From: Bradyrhizobium tropiciagri
Lineage (GTDB): Bacteria > Pseudomonadota > Alphaproteobacteria > Rhizobiales > Xanthobacteraceae
DNA length: 64,000 nt
Assembly: GCF_018130545.1 (NCBI RefSeq)
Contig: NZ_JAFCKF010000001.1
Span: 1,116,001 to 1,180,000, forward strand
Direction of reading: 5' to 3'
Shown here: positions 43,141 through 51,465 of the stretch, piece by piece
Layout of the letters: every line of letters begins with the position of its first letter
Numbering within the stretch: position 1 is the stretch's first letter
The notes under the pieces: generated by a model
What the model was told of the DNA's origin: nothing
Databases searched by the model: none
What the model saw: the letters and a program-made list of their open reading frames with translations, nothing else
Translations under genes and position numbers: made by a program

Positions 43141-43171
43141 ACCGAACTCTGCATAGGGCGGAGCTGAACCT

Positions 43172-44269
43172 TTGGTCGACCTGCACAGGCTTGACGATGT
43201 GACCGCGCGCCTTGGCGACGTGGTGCTCGATCCGACGACCTGGCCGTCCTTCATGGACGAGGTCTGCGCTGCCGTTGGCGCGACCGGGGCTGCGATGCTT
43301 CAGAGCGACATCCGCACCGAAGACATTCCGCGCACGGAATCGATCACCGACTATTTCACCAAGACCTACTTCCCCAATAATCTGCATTTGTCCGACATCC
43401 GTGCGGCACGCGGCGTACCGCTGATCCTCTCCGGCACCAACGTCATCACCGACGCGGACCTGTTCGCGTCCGAGACCGACATGTTGCGCGATCCGCTCTA
43501 CGCTTCGCTAGGCGAGTTCGGATTGAAATGGTTTGCCGCCATCGGCTTCCGCTCCGGCCCGGCGTTGTGGGGACTGACCATCCAGCGCACGCCGAAGGAA
43601 GGCATGTTCGACGCAGACGAGGTCAAGGCGCTCTCGCGGGTGTCTGCACGGCTGACCGAAGCGGCGACGCTCTCCGCCGTCGTCGGCCGTTCCGCATTGT
43701 CCGGCATCACCAGTGCGCTCGACCTGATCCAGATCGCCGCGATTGCCGTCGGCCGCTTCGGCGTCATCATCGGCATGAACGGCCAGGCGGAAGCTTGCCT
43801 CGGCCATGACCTTGCGATCCGCAACAACCGCCTCACCCTGCTCGACCGGCAGGCCAATGCCGATCTGACCAGGCTGATCGATCAGCTGGCCCACAGCTCG
43901 GACCTGCATCCGCTGCCGTCGTCGCCGATCGTGGTGCGCAGGATCGACAAGCGGCCGATCGTGATCCAGATGCAGCCGGTGCCTCCCGCCGCGCGCTCGC
44001 CGTTCCTGGGCGCGCGCGCCATCCTCCTGATCCGCGATCTCGAAGGCAGCCCCGCGTTCGACCAGGCGCTGCTGGCGGCGACGTTCGAGCTGACGCCGGC
44101 ACAGGCGCGGCTCGCGACGCGGCTCGCGCGCGGCGATTCAGTCGAAGCGGCTGCGCAGGAAGCCGGCATTGCCCTTGCCACCGCGCGCAATCAGCTCAAG
44201 ACCATCTTCCAGAAGACGGGCACGCATCGGCAGGCGGAACTGGTCGCATTGCTGCACCGGGTGAAGTGA
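43172..44269 (+). CDS. LuxR-type (HTH) transcriptional regulator without a recognised sensor domain
   Basis: The product has 365 residues. The C-terminal 60 carry a LuxR/GerE helix-turn-helix: LTPAQARLATRLARGDSVEAAAQEAGIALATARNQLKTIFQKTGTHRQAELVALL. The first 230 residues form an alpha/beta region that may be a divergent GAF or PAS-like module; no acyl-homoserine-lactone-binding signature is evident. The start is TTG 43172 with GGAG eight bases upstream; no ATG is nearby. Three inverted repeats precede it. Target genes and ligand are unknown. The tail pattern is common among orphan LuxR regulators of Bradyrhizobium. Confidence 0.85.
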   Translation: MVDLHRLDDVTARLGDVVLDPTTWPSFMDEVCAAVGATGAAMLQSDIRTEDIPRTESITDYFTKTYFPNNLHLSDIRAARGVPLILSGTNVITDADLFASETDMLRDPLYASLGEFGLKWFAAIGFRSGPALWGLTIQRTPKEGMFDADEVKALSRVSARLTEAATLSAVVGRSALSGITSALDLIQIAAIAVGRFGVIIGMNGQAEACLGHDLAIRNNRLTLLDRQANADLTRLIDQLAHSSDLHPLPSSPIVVRRIDKRPIVIQMQPVPPAARSPFLGARAILLIRDLEGSPAFDQALLAATFELTPAQARLATRLARGDSVEAAAQEAGIALATARNQLKTIFQKTGTHRQAELVALLHRVK

Positions 44270-44475
44270 ACGATTCAAGTCGAATTGTTTTGATGTTCCG
44301 TGCGGCTTCGGATCGGAATTCTTTAGTTATTCCAATACCGCGCGACTGTGTTCCATCAGACACAGCGGCTTGCACGGCAGTCCACAGGCGCGCAAAATCG
44401 TCGGGTTCCCGGGGTGACAAGCGTCACCAAAATGGCGACAATCTGCTTACTCTGTGTCGTTCGGATTTGGTTGCA

Positions 44476-45120
44476 ATGTCCGTGATGCCATCACGATCAT
44501 CGACGTTGGCTGTTGCCGTTTTCGTTGCTGCCTGCGCGCTGGCGACGACGAGCGCGCACGCGCAATGGTGGCGCAGCGCTCCGAAGGATTTCGAGGATTG
44601 CGCCGACCTCGCCGAGAAGGCCAAGACCAAGGAAGACAAGACCGCGCAACTTGCCGATTGCAACGCCAAGTTTGCCGGACGCCGCAAGCCAGGCGGCGGC
44701 TACACCTATTACGATTTCATGCAGGACCGCAGCTTCGACATCGCCGGCCCCAATCCGACGCCGGACGAGCAGAAGAAGATCGACCAGGAATATACCGGCT
44801 ATCTCGAGAAGGAGCGCCGCTCGAGCATCGTCGCGGCGTTCAACGCCAAACAGCTGGAGCGGCAGGAAAAGCAGCAACCGCCGATTCAGCAGGCATCACT
44901 GCAGAGCGAGCCTGCGAAAGTCCCCGTGCCGGTCGCAAGACCGACCAAGCCGCGGGTCGCTGCCGTCCCGCTTCCGGAGGCGCGGCCGCGGACACGCGGT
45001 TGCGTGAAGGGCACGTTCTCCTGCGATTGGCCGCGGCTCTCCGACGGGCTGAACGATCTCAAGAAGCTGTTCACGCCGGCGTCGCCGTCGCCGCCGACCA
45101 AGCTCGCCAAGCGCAACTGA
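44476..45120 (+). CDS. Secreted hypothetical protein (214 aa)
   Basis: The signal peptide (STLAVAVFVAACALATTSAHA) is cleaved before QWWRS, near residue 29. The mature protein begins with a charged region containing CADLAEKAKTKEDKTAQLADC, two Cys 20 residues apart that could bond. A proline-rich middle (VPVPVARPTKPR) precedes a C-terminal pair of Cys (RGCVKGTFSCDW). ATG 44476 has only a weak ribosome binding site; ATG 44485 is an alternative. It reads as a periplasmic or envelope protein with no known family. Confidence 0.65.
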   Translation: MSVMPSRSSTLAVAVFVAACALATTSAHAQWWRSAPKDFEDCADLAEKAKTKEDKTAQLADCNAKFAGRRKPGGGYTYYDFMQDRSFDIAGPNPTPDEQKKIDQEYTGYLEKERRSSIVAAFNAKQLERQEKQQPPIQQASLQSEPAKVPVPVARPTKPRVAAVPLPEARPRTRGCVKGTFSCDWPRLSDGLNDLKKLFTPASPSPPTKLAKRN

Positions 45121-45141
45121 CGTCATAGCGTCAGGACAGCA

Positions 45142-45564
45142 TCAGTCGGTTATCACCATCGCCCAGAACCTGCGGTACGGCGACTTCGGATTGTCGACGA
45201 AGGCGACGCCGACGCGCTTGGCGCCCGGCATCAGCAGATTCTCGCGATGGCCCGGCGAGTTCTCCCACTGCTTCAGCATCTCGGCGAAGGCGATGAAGCC
45301 GGCACCGATATTCTCGGCGGCGCGTTGCTTCTTGAGCGGCGCGATGCGCGTAAAGAAGCTGCCGCCCGCGGAATGGCTGACCGAGCCGGTCGCAGACATC
45401 GCCTGCGCCTGCTTCAGCGCCATCGCATTCAGTTTCGCGTCAAGCGTCACCGCGGGCATGCGGTTGGCGCGCCGGTACGCACTGATCGAACCGGCATAGT
45501 CGGCGGCGCTGGCCGTCGTGGTGATGCCGAGCACGAAGATGAGCACGAGAACGAGCGGCTTCAT
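45142..45564 (-). CDS. CAP domain (SCP-like) secreted protein
   Basis: This 140-residue protein has a signal peptide (KPLVLVLIFVLGITTTASA). The whole mature part is a CAP domain: YRRANRMPAVTLDAKLNAMALKQAQAMS, then SVSHS with the conserved His, ENIGAGF, WENSPGHRENLLMPGAKRVGVAF. These are the four CAP signatures with conserved His/Glu. Bacterial members are secreted and often bind lipids or act on the wall; no specific role is known. Start ATG 45564 has GGAGAG upstream. It is the last of three minus-strand genes spaced 21 and 37 bases apart. Confidence 0.9.
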   Translation of the reverse strand: MKPLVLVLIFVLGITTTASAADYAGSISAYRRANRMPAVTLDAKLNAMALKQAQAMSATGSVSHSAGGSFFTRIAPLKKQRAAENIGAGFIAFAEMLKQWENSPGHRENLLMPGAKRVGVAFVDNPKSPYRRFWAMVITD

Positions 45565-45585
45565 TTGAGTCTTCTCTCCAGTGGA

Positions 45586-45792
45586 TCAGCGCGCGCGATC
45601 GCGCCTGTGGTGTCGGTGCACGACCGGCTTGTGCACAGGCATGGCTGATCGGCTCGCTGCCGCGGCGGCCGCGCGCTGCTCCCGCAACCGCGCATCATAG
45701 CCCGGCGATGGCGTGACGGTGGGCGGCGCCGCGTGAGCCGGGCCGCAGCCCAGCGCAACGAGCGTGAGCAACATGATGCAAGATCGTTTCAT
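45586..45792 (-). CDS. Small putative lipoprotein (68 aa)
   Basis: The start is ATG 45792, with a near-perfect AAGGAGGTGA upstream. The N-terminus RSCIMLLTLVALGCGPAHA can be read either as a lipoprotein signal (LVALGC lipobox) or an ordinary signal peptide cut after AHA. The rest is Ala/Arg/His-rich with a basic tail (HKPVVHRHHRRDRAR). It sits between the ketopantoate-reductase-like and CAP genes in a short operon-like run. Function unknown. Confidence 0.65.
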   Translation of the reverse strand: MKRSCIMLLTLVALGCGPAHAAPPTVTPSPGYDARLREQRAAAAAASRSAMPVHKPVVHRHHRRDRAR

Positions 45793-45829
45793 GATGTCAC
45801 CTCCTTGGTTGTTCAAATTCGGCGGACGA

Positions 45830-46852
45830 TCATCGGCGCCCTTGGTCATCGCCATCGCGAATCTGCTCCGGCGTCAGCCCCGGCGATCCCTTGCCGTCGG
45901 CCTCCGCCTTCCGGATCAGCGCGATGATCCGGCGCGACAATGGCGCCTGAAGGCCGCGGCGATCCGCGATCGCAACAATCACGCCCTGCAGGTAGTCGAT
46001 CTCGGTGCGACGACCGCGCTGCAGATCTTCCCACATCGAGGAGCGTGCTTCGGGATCGATCTTCATGGTGCGGCCGAGCAGCATGTCGAACAGCGCGTCC
46101 GGCAGCCGCAACAATGTCGGCATCCAGCTCGACGGCAACGGCGTCGGCGACACCGGCGCGATGCCTTCGGCGCGCACCGCGGCCAGGCCTTCGGCCATCT
46201 GATCGGCAAACAATTGTCGCCAGCCGCGTAGCGCGAGCTGTTGCCGCAGCGGAATGTTGGACAGCGCATTGAGCGCGTTGTTGAGATTGACGATCAGCTT
46301 GCCCCACTGCACGCCATCGATGTTGGCCGTGGCGTTGATCGCAAGGCCAGGTGCCGAGAGCCGTGCCGCGGTGCCGGAATCATCCTGCGCGATCACGATG
46401 TCGCCGGAGGTCGAACGATGAAAGCGGCCGTCGCCGAGCGCCACCACGTTGAACGGCACCATGCCGCCGAGCACCTTGCGGCCCGGCAGGCGGTCACGCA
46501 GCAGCGGCACATTGCCGACGCCATTTTGCAGGCTGACCACCGCGGCGTCCGTGGGTGCGTGGCGCGCGATCAATTCCGCGATCTCGCCGGTGTCGGCACT
46601 CTTCACCGTCACCAGCACGGTCTGGACGTCGCGCAGGATCGACGGATCGTCGGACAGAATGAGCCGGTCGGCGGATACCATCCGTTCCGAGCCGTCGAAG
46701 CTGCTGAGCCGCAAGCCGTTGCCCGTGATCTCCTGGATCAGCCGCGGCCGCGCCAGCAGCGCGACGCGGCGACCGGACGCAGCCAGCATACCGCCAACGA
46801 AGCAGCCAATGCTTCCGGCGCCTGCAATCCCGATTGGCCGATCCGCGTTCAT
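45830..46852 (-). CDS. 2-dehydropantoate 2-reductase-like oxidoreductase (paralogue 2)
   Basis: This 340-residue protein has the Rossmann motif IGIAGAGSIGCFVGGMLA at 7-24, the family Lys in VTVKSAD, QNGVGN, and the C-terminal Lys/Asn helix QWGKLIVNLNNALNAL. It is closer to canonical PanE than the copy at 32097-33071, since KSADT, SLQNG and NNALNAL are standard. It could make pantoate for CoA, but panB/panC are not nearby. The small lipoprotein and CAP genes follow. Start ATG 46852. Confidence 0.88.
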   Translation of the reverse strand: MNADRPIGIAGAGSIGCFVGGMLAASGRRVALLARPRLIQEITGNGLRLSSFDGSERMVSADRLILSDDPSILRDVQTVLVTVKSADTGEIAELIARHAPTDAAVVSLQNGVGNVPLLRDRLPGRKVLGGMVPFNVVALGDGRFHRSTSGDIVIAQDDSGTAARLSAPGLAINATANIDGVQWGKLIVNLNNALNALSNIPLRQQLALRGWRQLFADQMAEGLAAVRAEGIAPVSPTPLPSSWMPTLLRLPDALFDMLLGRTMKIDPEARSSMWEDLQRGRRTEIDYLQGVIVAIADRRGLQAPLSRRIIALIRKAEADGKGSPGLTPEQIRDGDDQGRR

Positions 46853-47014
46853 CTGGCTAAACGTCCATTCATCAAGGCTCGACAGCAGACGTCGTTAGCA
46901 GACCTGGGGTTGCCTGCCTATTCGATGTGCCGCGGCCCGGGTGGCGCGCCTTGTAACCGTCATGGGCCGAAGCTATGTTTCCCGCTCGGGGCACGGTTGC
47001 GGCAGGAGACGATC

Positions 47015-47617
47015 ATGGGTTTACTCGACGTACTCAACGGCATGCAGAACGGCCCCCGCGGTCCGAGCGCGCCAAGCACATCATCCGACAGCTCGAGCGG
47101 CGGCGGAATGTCGCCGATGACGATGGCCATCCTGGCGCTGCTGGCCTGGAAGGCGGTCAAGCATTTCTCCGGCGGGCAACCGGGCGCCAGCGCCCCTGAG
47201 CCGACGCCGGCACAGGCGCCACAGCTCCCCGGCAACGTCACCGCGGGCCTGCCCGGCGGCGCAGGCGGTGGCGGGCTTGGCGATCTTCTCAAGGGCGGCC
47301 TTGGCGGACTTCTCGCCGGCGGCGCAGCCGGCAGCGTGCTCAGCGGCGGCCTCGGTGATCTGCTCAATCAATTGCAGCAGAAGGGCCATGGCGACGCGGC
47401 CAATTCCTGGGTCGGCAACGGGCCGAACAAGCAGATCGCACCCGGCGATCTCGCCAACGCGCTCGGCGCTGACCAGATCGACTCGCTGGCGTCGCAGAGC
47501 GGGATGTCGCGCGACCAATTGTTGCAGGGCCTGAGTCAGTATCTGCCCGACGCGATCAATCATCTGACGCCGGACGGCCGGCTGCCGAGCGGCGACGAGC
47601 TGCACGGCAGGATCTAA
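47015..47617 (+). CDS. YidB family protein (DUF937)
   Basis: This is a 200-residue protein. A Ser/Gly-rich N-terminus with one hydrophobic segment (MSPMTMAILALLAWKAVKHF, about 32-51) leads to a Gly-rich stretch (GGLGGLLAGGAAGSVLSGGLGDLL). The conserved YidB core follows (KGHGDAANSWVGNGPNKQIAPGDLANALGADQIDSLA). The family's role is unknown. Start ATG 47015 has AGGAG upstream. A GlsB-type membrane gene follows 36 bases later on the same strand, then a strong terminator, so the pair is likely one transcript. Confidence 0.88.
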   Translation: MGLLDVLNGMQNGPRGPSAPSTSSDSSSGGGMSPMTMAILALLAWKAVKHFSGGQPGASAPEPTPAQAPQLPGNVTAGLPGGAGGGGLGDLLKGGLGGLLAGGAAGSVLSGGLGDLLNQLQQKGHGDAANSWVGNGPNKQIAPGDLANALGADQIDSLASQSGMSRDQLLQGLSQYLPDAINHLTPDGRLPSGDELHGRI

Positions 47618-47653
47618 CCGCAACGCTTATTCGATCGCAGGAGGACGACAGAC

Positions 47654-47923
47654 ATGATCCGGGTCATCATCATCGGCTTTATCGCGGGGATCGTCGCGCG
47701 ATTCCTGTCGCCGGGGCCGAATAATCCAAGCGGCTTCATTCTCACCACCGTGCTCGGCATCGCCGGCGCGTTTCTCGCGACCTTCATCGGTCAGGCGATC
47801 GGCCATTACGGTCCCGAACAGGGCGCGGGTTTCATCACCGCCACGATCGGCGCGCTGGTGGTGTTGTTCATCTGGAATCGGCTGGTCGCGGCACGCGTGA
47901 TCCCGGATATCGGAAACAAATAG
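47654..47923 (+). CDS. GlsB/YeaQ/YmgE family stress-response membrane protein
   Basis: This 89-residue protein has three hydrophobic segments. The motif GFIAGIVARFLSPG at the start and ILTTVLGIAGAFLATFIGQ in the middle are the transglycosylase-associated (GlsB/YeaQ) pattern. ATIGALVVLFIWNRL forms the last helix. It is an inner-membrane protein induced by envelope or general stress in other bacteria; its biochemical role is unclear. ATG 47654 has GGAGG upstream. The next element is a perfect terminator hairpin. Confidence 0.92.
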   Translation: MIRVIIIGFIAGIVARFLSPGPNNPSGFILTTVLGIAGAFLATFIGQAIGHYGPEQGAGFITATIGALVVLFIWNRLVAARVIPDIGNK

Positions 47924-47950
47924 AGTCAGCGGCGGCGCGGCTTCAAAATC

Positions 47951-47979
47951 AAAATGCCCGGGCCTGGCCCGGGCATTTT
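47951..47979. terminator. Bidirectional rho-independent terminator
   Basis: Perfect 14-base arms, AAAATGCCCGGGCC and GGCCCGGGCATTTT, with one central T give a GC-rich stem flanked by A- and T-runs on both strands. It lies between the converging GlsB gene and SDR gene, so it can end transcription from both sides. Confidence 0.93.
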
Positions 47980-47999
47980 CGTTTCTGCAATCGCTCGGA

Positions 48000-48782
48000 T
48001 CACTGAATCAGATGCATGCCGGCGTCCATGCGGACGAACTCGCCGGTCATGTTGCTCGACGCCGGGCTGGCCAGGAAGCAGACCAGGTTGGCGATATCTT
48101 CGGCGGTCGAGGCGACCTTCAGCGGCACCCGCGCCACCACGGCATCACGCACCTGCTTGGCGCCGTCCGCGCCACGGCCCTTGGTGAACCAGGGCGTATC
48201 GATATAGCCCGGACACACTGTGTTGACGCGGATCAACGGCGCCAGCGCGCGCGCCAGCGACTGCGTCATGGTGTTGAGCGCGCCCTTGCTCGCGGCATAG
48301 GCGACCGACGAACCGCCGCCGGAAATGCCGGCGACCGATGAGACGTTGACCACCGCCGAGGGACGGCCGGATGCCTTTGCGCCGGCTTCGAGCAGCGCAC
48401 GCGCCGCACGGACCATCTGGAACGGACCGATGGTGTTGACGGCATAGATGCGCTGGAAGTCTTCCGCGGTCAGGCCGTCGAGATCGTGATGCGGCACATG
48501 CTTGGTGGTGCCGGCATTGTTGACCAGCACGTCGAGGCGGCCCCAGCCCTGCGCAGCGGCGGCGATCTTCTTGCAATCCTCATCGCGCGAGACGTCGCCC
48601 TGCACCACCAGCACCTCGGCGCCCTGCTTGCGGCAGGCTTCCGCGGTCGCTTCGGCTTCCGCCTTGCTGTTGGAATAGTTGATGATGAGGCGCGCGCCCT
48701 GCGTGGCGAGGATTTGCGCGGTGGCGGCGCCGAGTCCCGATGCCGACCCCGTCACGATCGCGCACAAACCATCCTTGGACAT
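48000..48782 (-). CDS. Short-chain dehydrogenase/reductase of the acyl-CoA region
   Basis: This 260-residue SDR has TGSASGLG (11-18), NNAG, catalytic Ser in NVSSVAG and Tyr/Lys in YAASKGA. NYSNSK after the second strand fits NADP(H). A C-terminal SSNMTGEFVRMDAG is standard. It probably oxidises or reduces a hydroxy/keto group of an acyl or alicyclic substrate. ATG 48782 has AGGA at eight bases; ATG 48788 is possible. Its leader shares a 16-base CAACAACAA-type stretch with the acyl-CoA synthetase gene. Confidence 0.9.
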   Translation of the reverse strand: MSKDGLCAIVTGSASGLGAATAQILATQGARLIINYSNSKAEAEATAEACRKQGAEVLVVQGDVSRDEDCKKIAAAAQGWGRLDVLVNNAGTTKHVPHHDLDGLTAEDFQRIYAVNTIGPFQMVRAARALLEAGAKASGRPSAVVNVSSVAGISGGGSSVAYAASKGALNTMTQSLARALAPLIRVNTVCPGYIDTPWFTKGRGADGAKQVRDAVVARVPLKVASTAEDIANLVCFLASPASSNMTGEFVRMDAGMHLIQ

Positions 48783-48866
48783 CTGCATTTTCCTTGTTGT
48801 TGTGAGCCAGATGATCTCCGGCGGTGGCATACCATATCGCGCGGCACGGCATCTGCAAACCGCGCC

Positions 48867-49628
48867 TCACGTATACGCGTTCGGCCCCTTTTGCAGGCCG
48901 GCCCACTGCGCCTCGTCATGGCCGCAGATGATCTTGACGCCCGACGCCTCGAGCTTGGCGATCTCGTCGAGTGATCTCAGGAATTGATCGACGTCCAAAC
49001 TATTCTTGGGCGAGACCCGCTGATCGAGATTGGCGCGCACGCTGAGCGAGTCGGACGCCAGCAGGTATTCGCCGCTCTTGTCGAGCTTGACCAGCGCGCC
49101 GGTCGTTCCCTTCGAATGTCCCGGCAGCGGCACCAGCGTCAGTCTGCCGTCGCCGAACACATCCATCTGCTGATCGAAGATCTCCGTCTTCAGCCCATGA
49201 TCCCAATCCGCCTTGATGTATCCGCGATCGAACGCGTTATCGGCATTCGCGGCCTCGATCTCGAGCGCGTGGACGAAGATCGTCGCCTTCTTGAAGAAGG
49301 CGTTACAGCCGCAATGATCGGTGTGCAGGTGAGAGCAGATCACCACGTCGATATCATCAGGACCAAGACCGACGGCCTTCAGGCTCGTCAGCACGTGATC
49401 GTCCGCCGGCATGATCGGGCGCATGTATTTGGCGAGCGTGCCGAGCCGCCCTTCAGGGTCGGTCGCCACATCGGGATGGCATCCGGTGTCGAACAGCACA
49501 TTGCCCTGCGTATGCCGCAACAGCACGCACGACACCGGAAGGTCGATCGTCTCTCCGCGCGGCGCATCGGGCAGATAGGTCCGCTTCGACATCTGCAGAC
49601 GGCCGCCCGACAACATATGCATCTTCAT
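48867..49628 (-). CDS. Metallo-beta-lactamase-fold hydrolase, N-acyl homoserine lactonase family
   Basis: This 253-residue protein has the zinc motif H100-L-H102-T-D104-H105, then PLPGHSKGTTG, ASDSL (bridging Asp) and GHDEAQW with the last His. The order is that of AiiA/AttM lactonases. It could open homoserine lactones (quorum quenching) or, in this acyl-CoA degradation setting, another lactone or ester intermediate. Start ATG 49628 follows GGGAGG. It is divergent from the AMP-dependent ligase with a perfect palindrome between them. Confidence 0.88.
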   Translation of the reverse strand: MKMHMLSGGRLQMSKRTYLPDAPRGETIDLPVSCVLLRHTQGNVLFDTGCHPDVATDPEGRLGTLAKYMRPIMPADDHVLTSLKAVGLGPDDIDVVICSHLHTDHCGCNAFFKKATIFVHALEIEAANADNAFDRGYIKADWDHGLKTEIFDQQMDVFGDGRLTLVPLPGHSKGTTGALVKLDKSGEYLLASDSLSVRANLDQRVSPKNSLDVDQFLRSLDEIAKLEASGVKIICGHDEAQWAGLQKGPNAYT

Positions 49629-49660
49629 CTCGTTACCTCCCGTTTTGACTTCAAACTACA

Positions 49661-49683
49661 TATGAGTTTTTTGGAAACTCATA
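49661..49683. promoter_or_regulatory. Candidate operator: 9-5-9 perfect inverted repeat
   Basis: TATGAGTTT-N5-AAACTCATA lies in the 193-base divergent promoter between the lactonase-like and CoA-ligase genes, 33 bases before the lactonase start. The nearby IclR regulator is the obvious candidate to bind it, though IclR sites vary too much to be sure. Confidence 0.55.
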
Positions 49684-49821
49684 ATAGATTTGACAGCACA
49701 TTAATCGCCCTTATAGCTTCCGCGCAACGCCGCAATCGCGGCAACGCGCTCAACGAAGCAGCACGCGCAGACCGGCACCGTCGACGCCGACCTGCGGCCG
49801 TCAGGGGAAACATTCGCGACG

Positions 49822-51450
49822 ATGTACACCGTGTTCAACGTGTTCGCTGCGACCGCAGATGCCGCGGCGTTCAAACCCTTTCTCTGCATTCCTGCGCGTC
49901 CCGACCGCGGATACTTTCCCGATGGCGTCGAACTGTCCTATGGCGACATTGCGCGGCAGGTCTGCGCGTTGCGCGACCGGTACCGCGCATCCGGCTTCGG
50001 CCATGGACATCGCGCCTGCCTGCTGCTGGAGAACCGGCCTGATTTCATCGTGCATTGGCTGGCGCTCAACAGCCTCGGGGTCTCGATCGTTCCGATCAAC
50101 CCGGCGTATCGCGCGGCGGAAATCGAATATCTCATTGCGCATGCCGAGCCCGACCTGATCGTCACGCTGCATGAGCAGAAGGAATTGCAGAAGGCGCTGA
50201 CCGGCGATGTTCCGCTGCTCACCGTCTCCGGTAACGACCTCGGCACGAGCGTGGAGAAGATCCCGCCCGCGCAGCGGCCGCCGCCGCGCGCCGGCGAACC
50301 GGGGAGCGAGACCGAGGCCGCGCTGCTCTATACGTCGGGCACGACGGCGCGGCCGAAGGGATGCATCCTGACCAACGAATACGTGGTCTCGACCGGCCGC
50401 TGGTACGTCAGCCACGGCGGCGAGGCGACGTATCATATGGGAACGGAGCGCCTCTACAGCCCGCTGCCGCTGTTCCACATGGCCGGCCTGACGCTGACCC
50501 CGATCGCGATGATGCTGACCGGCGGCTGCCTGATCCTCCCCGAACGCTTCAACGCGAAATTGGCCTGGCGCGACATCGTCTCCTGCCGCGCCAACGTGCT
50601 GCATTATCTCGGCGTGATCGTCGCGGCTTTGCTCGCGCAGCCGGAGACGTCGGACGAGAAGGCCCACGCGCTGCGCTTCTCGATGGGCGTCGGCGCCAAT
50701 CCCGAGCAGCGCGCACGCGCCCGCGACCGCTTCGGCATCCCCTTTGTCGAGGGCTGGGGCATGACGGAAACCGGACGCAGCCCCTTCAACACCGTCGAGC
50801 CGCGTCACCTGGAGACCAACACGATCGGCCGCAGTGTACCCGGGCTCGAAATGACGATCCTCGATGCCGACGACCATGCGCTGCCGCCGGGCGCAGTCGG
50901 CGAACTCTGCGTGCGCCATTCAGAAGCCACGCCGCGGCGCGGCTTCTTCTCCGGCTATCTGAAAGACCCGGAGGCCACCGAAGAGGCCTGGCGCGGCGGC
51001 TGGTTTCATACCGGCGACAGCGCCTGGCAGCACGCAGACGGCGCGTTCGTGTTCGTCGACCGGCTCAAGCACCTGGTCCGGCGCGCCGGCGAGAACATCT
51101 CGGCGGCGGAGGTCGAGGCCGTGCTGACGACGTCACCGCTGGTCAAGCAGGCGGCGGTAGTCGCCGCGCGCGATCCGATACGCGACGAGGAAGTCGCGGC
51201 TTTCATCGTGATCAACGACGGCACGGACGCATCACGCGAGCTCGCGCAGGACATCTTCCGTTTCTGCCGCGAACGTCTGGCGCCGTTCAAGCTGCCGGCA
51301 TGGATCGCCTTCGTGGCCGAGCTGCCGCTGACCTCGACCAACAAGATCCAGAAGCACGTGCTGCTCGGCGCGGACCGCGACCCGCAGTCGCATCCGGGCA
51401 TGATCGACCTGCGACAAGACAAGACCAACGCCATAAGGCAATCGAGCTAG
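49822..51450 (+). CDS. AMP-dependent acyl-CoA synthetase/ligase
   Basis: This 542-residue ligase has a P-loop region reading YTSGTTARPKGC, in which Ala-Arg replaces the usual Gly-x. It also has EGWGMTETG, the GWFHTGDSAW hinge and the catalytic Lys in TSTNKIQKHVLL. The group is near CaiC and medium/long-chain ligases. It activates a carboxylic acid to its CoA ester and likely begins the pathway encoded downstream. Start ATG 49822. A solute-binding protein gene follows 15 bases later, then OYE and IclR, all closely spaced: a four-gene operon. Confidence 0.9.
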   Translation: MYTVFNVFAATADAAAFKPFLCIPARPDRGYFPDGVELSYGDIARQVCALRDRYRASGFGHGHRACLLLENRPDFIVHWLALNSLGVSIVPINPAYRAAEIEYLIAHAEPDLIVTLHEQKELQKALTGDVPLLTVSGNDLGTSVEKIPPAQRPPPRAGEPGSETEAALLYTSGTTARPKGCILTNEYVVSTGRWYVSHGGEATYHMGTERLYSPLPLFHMAGLTLTPIAMMLTGGCLILPERFNAKLAWRDIVSCRANVLHYLGVIVAALLAQPETSDEKAHALRFSMGVGANPEQRARARDRFGIPFVEGWGMTETGRSPFNTVEPRHLETNTIGRSVPGLEMTILDADDHALPPGAVGELCVRHSEATPRRGFFSGYLKDPEATEEAWRGGWFHTGDSAWQHADGAFVFVDRLKHLVRRAGENISAAEVEAVLTTSPLVKQAAVVAARDPIRDEEVAAFIVINDGTDASRELAQDIFRFCRERLAPFKLPAWIAFVAELPLTSTNKIQKHVLLGADRDPQSHPGMIDLRQDKTNAIRQSS

Positions 51451-51465
51451 AGGAAACGAACGACA

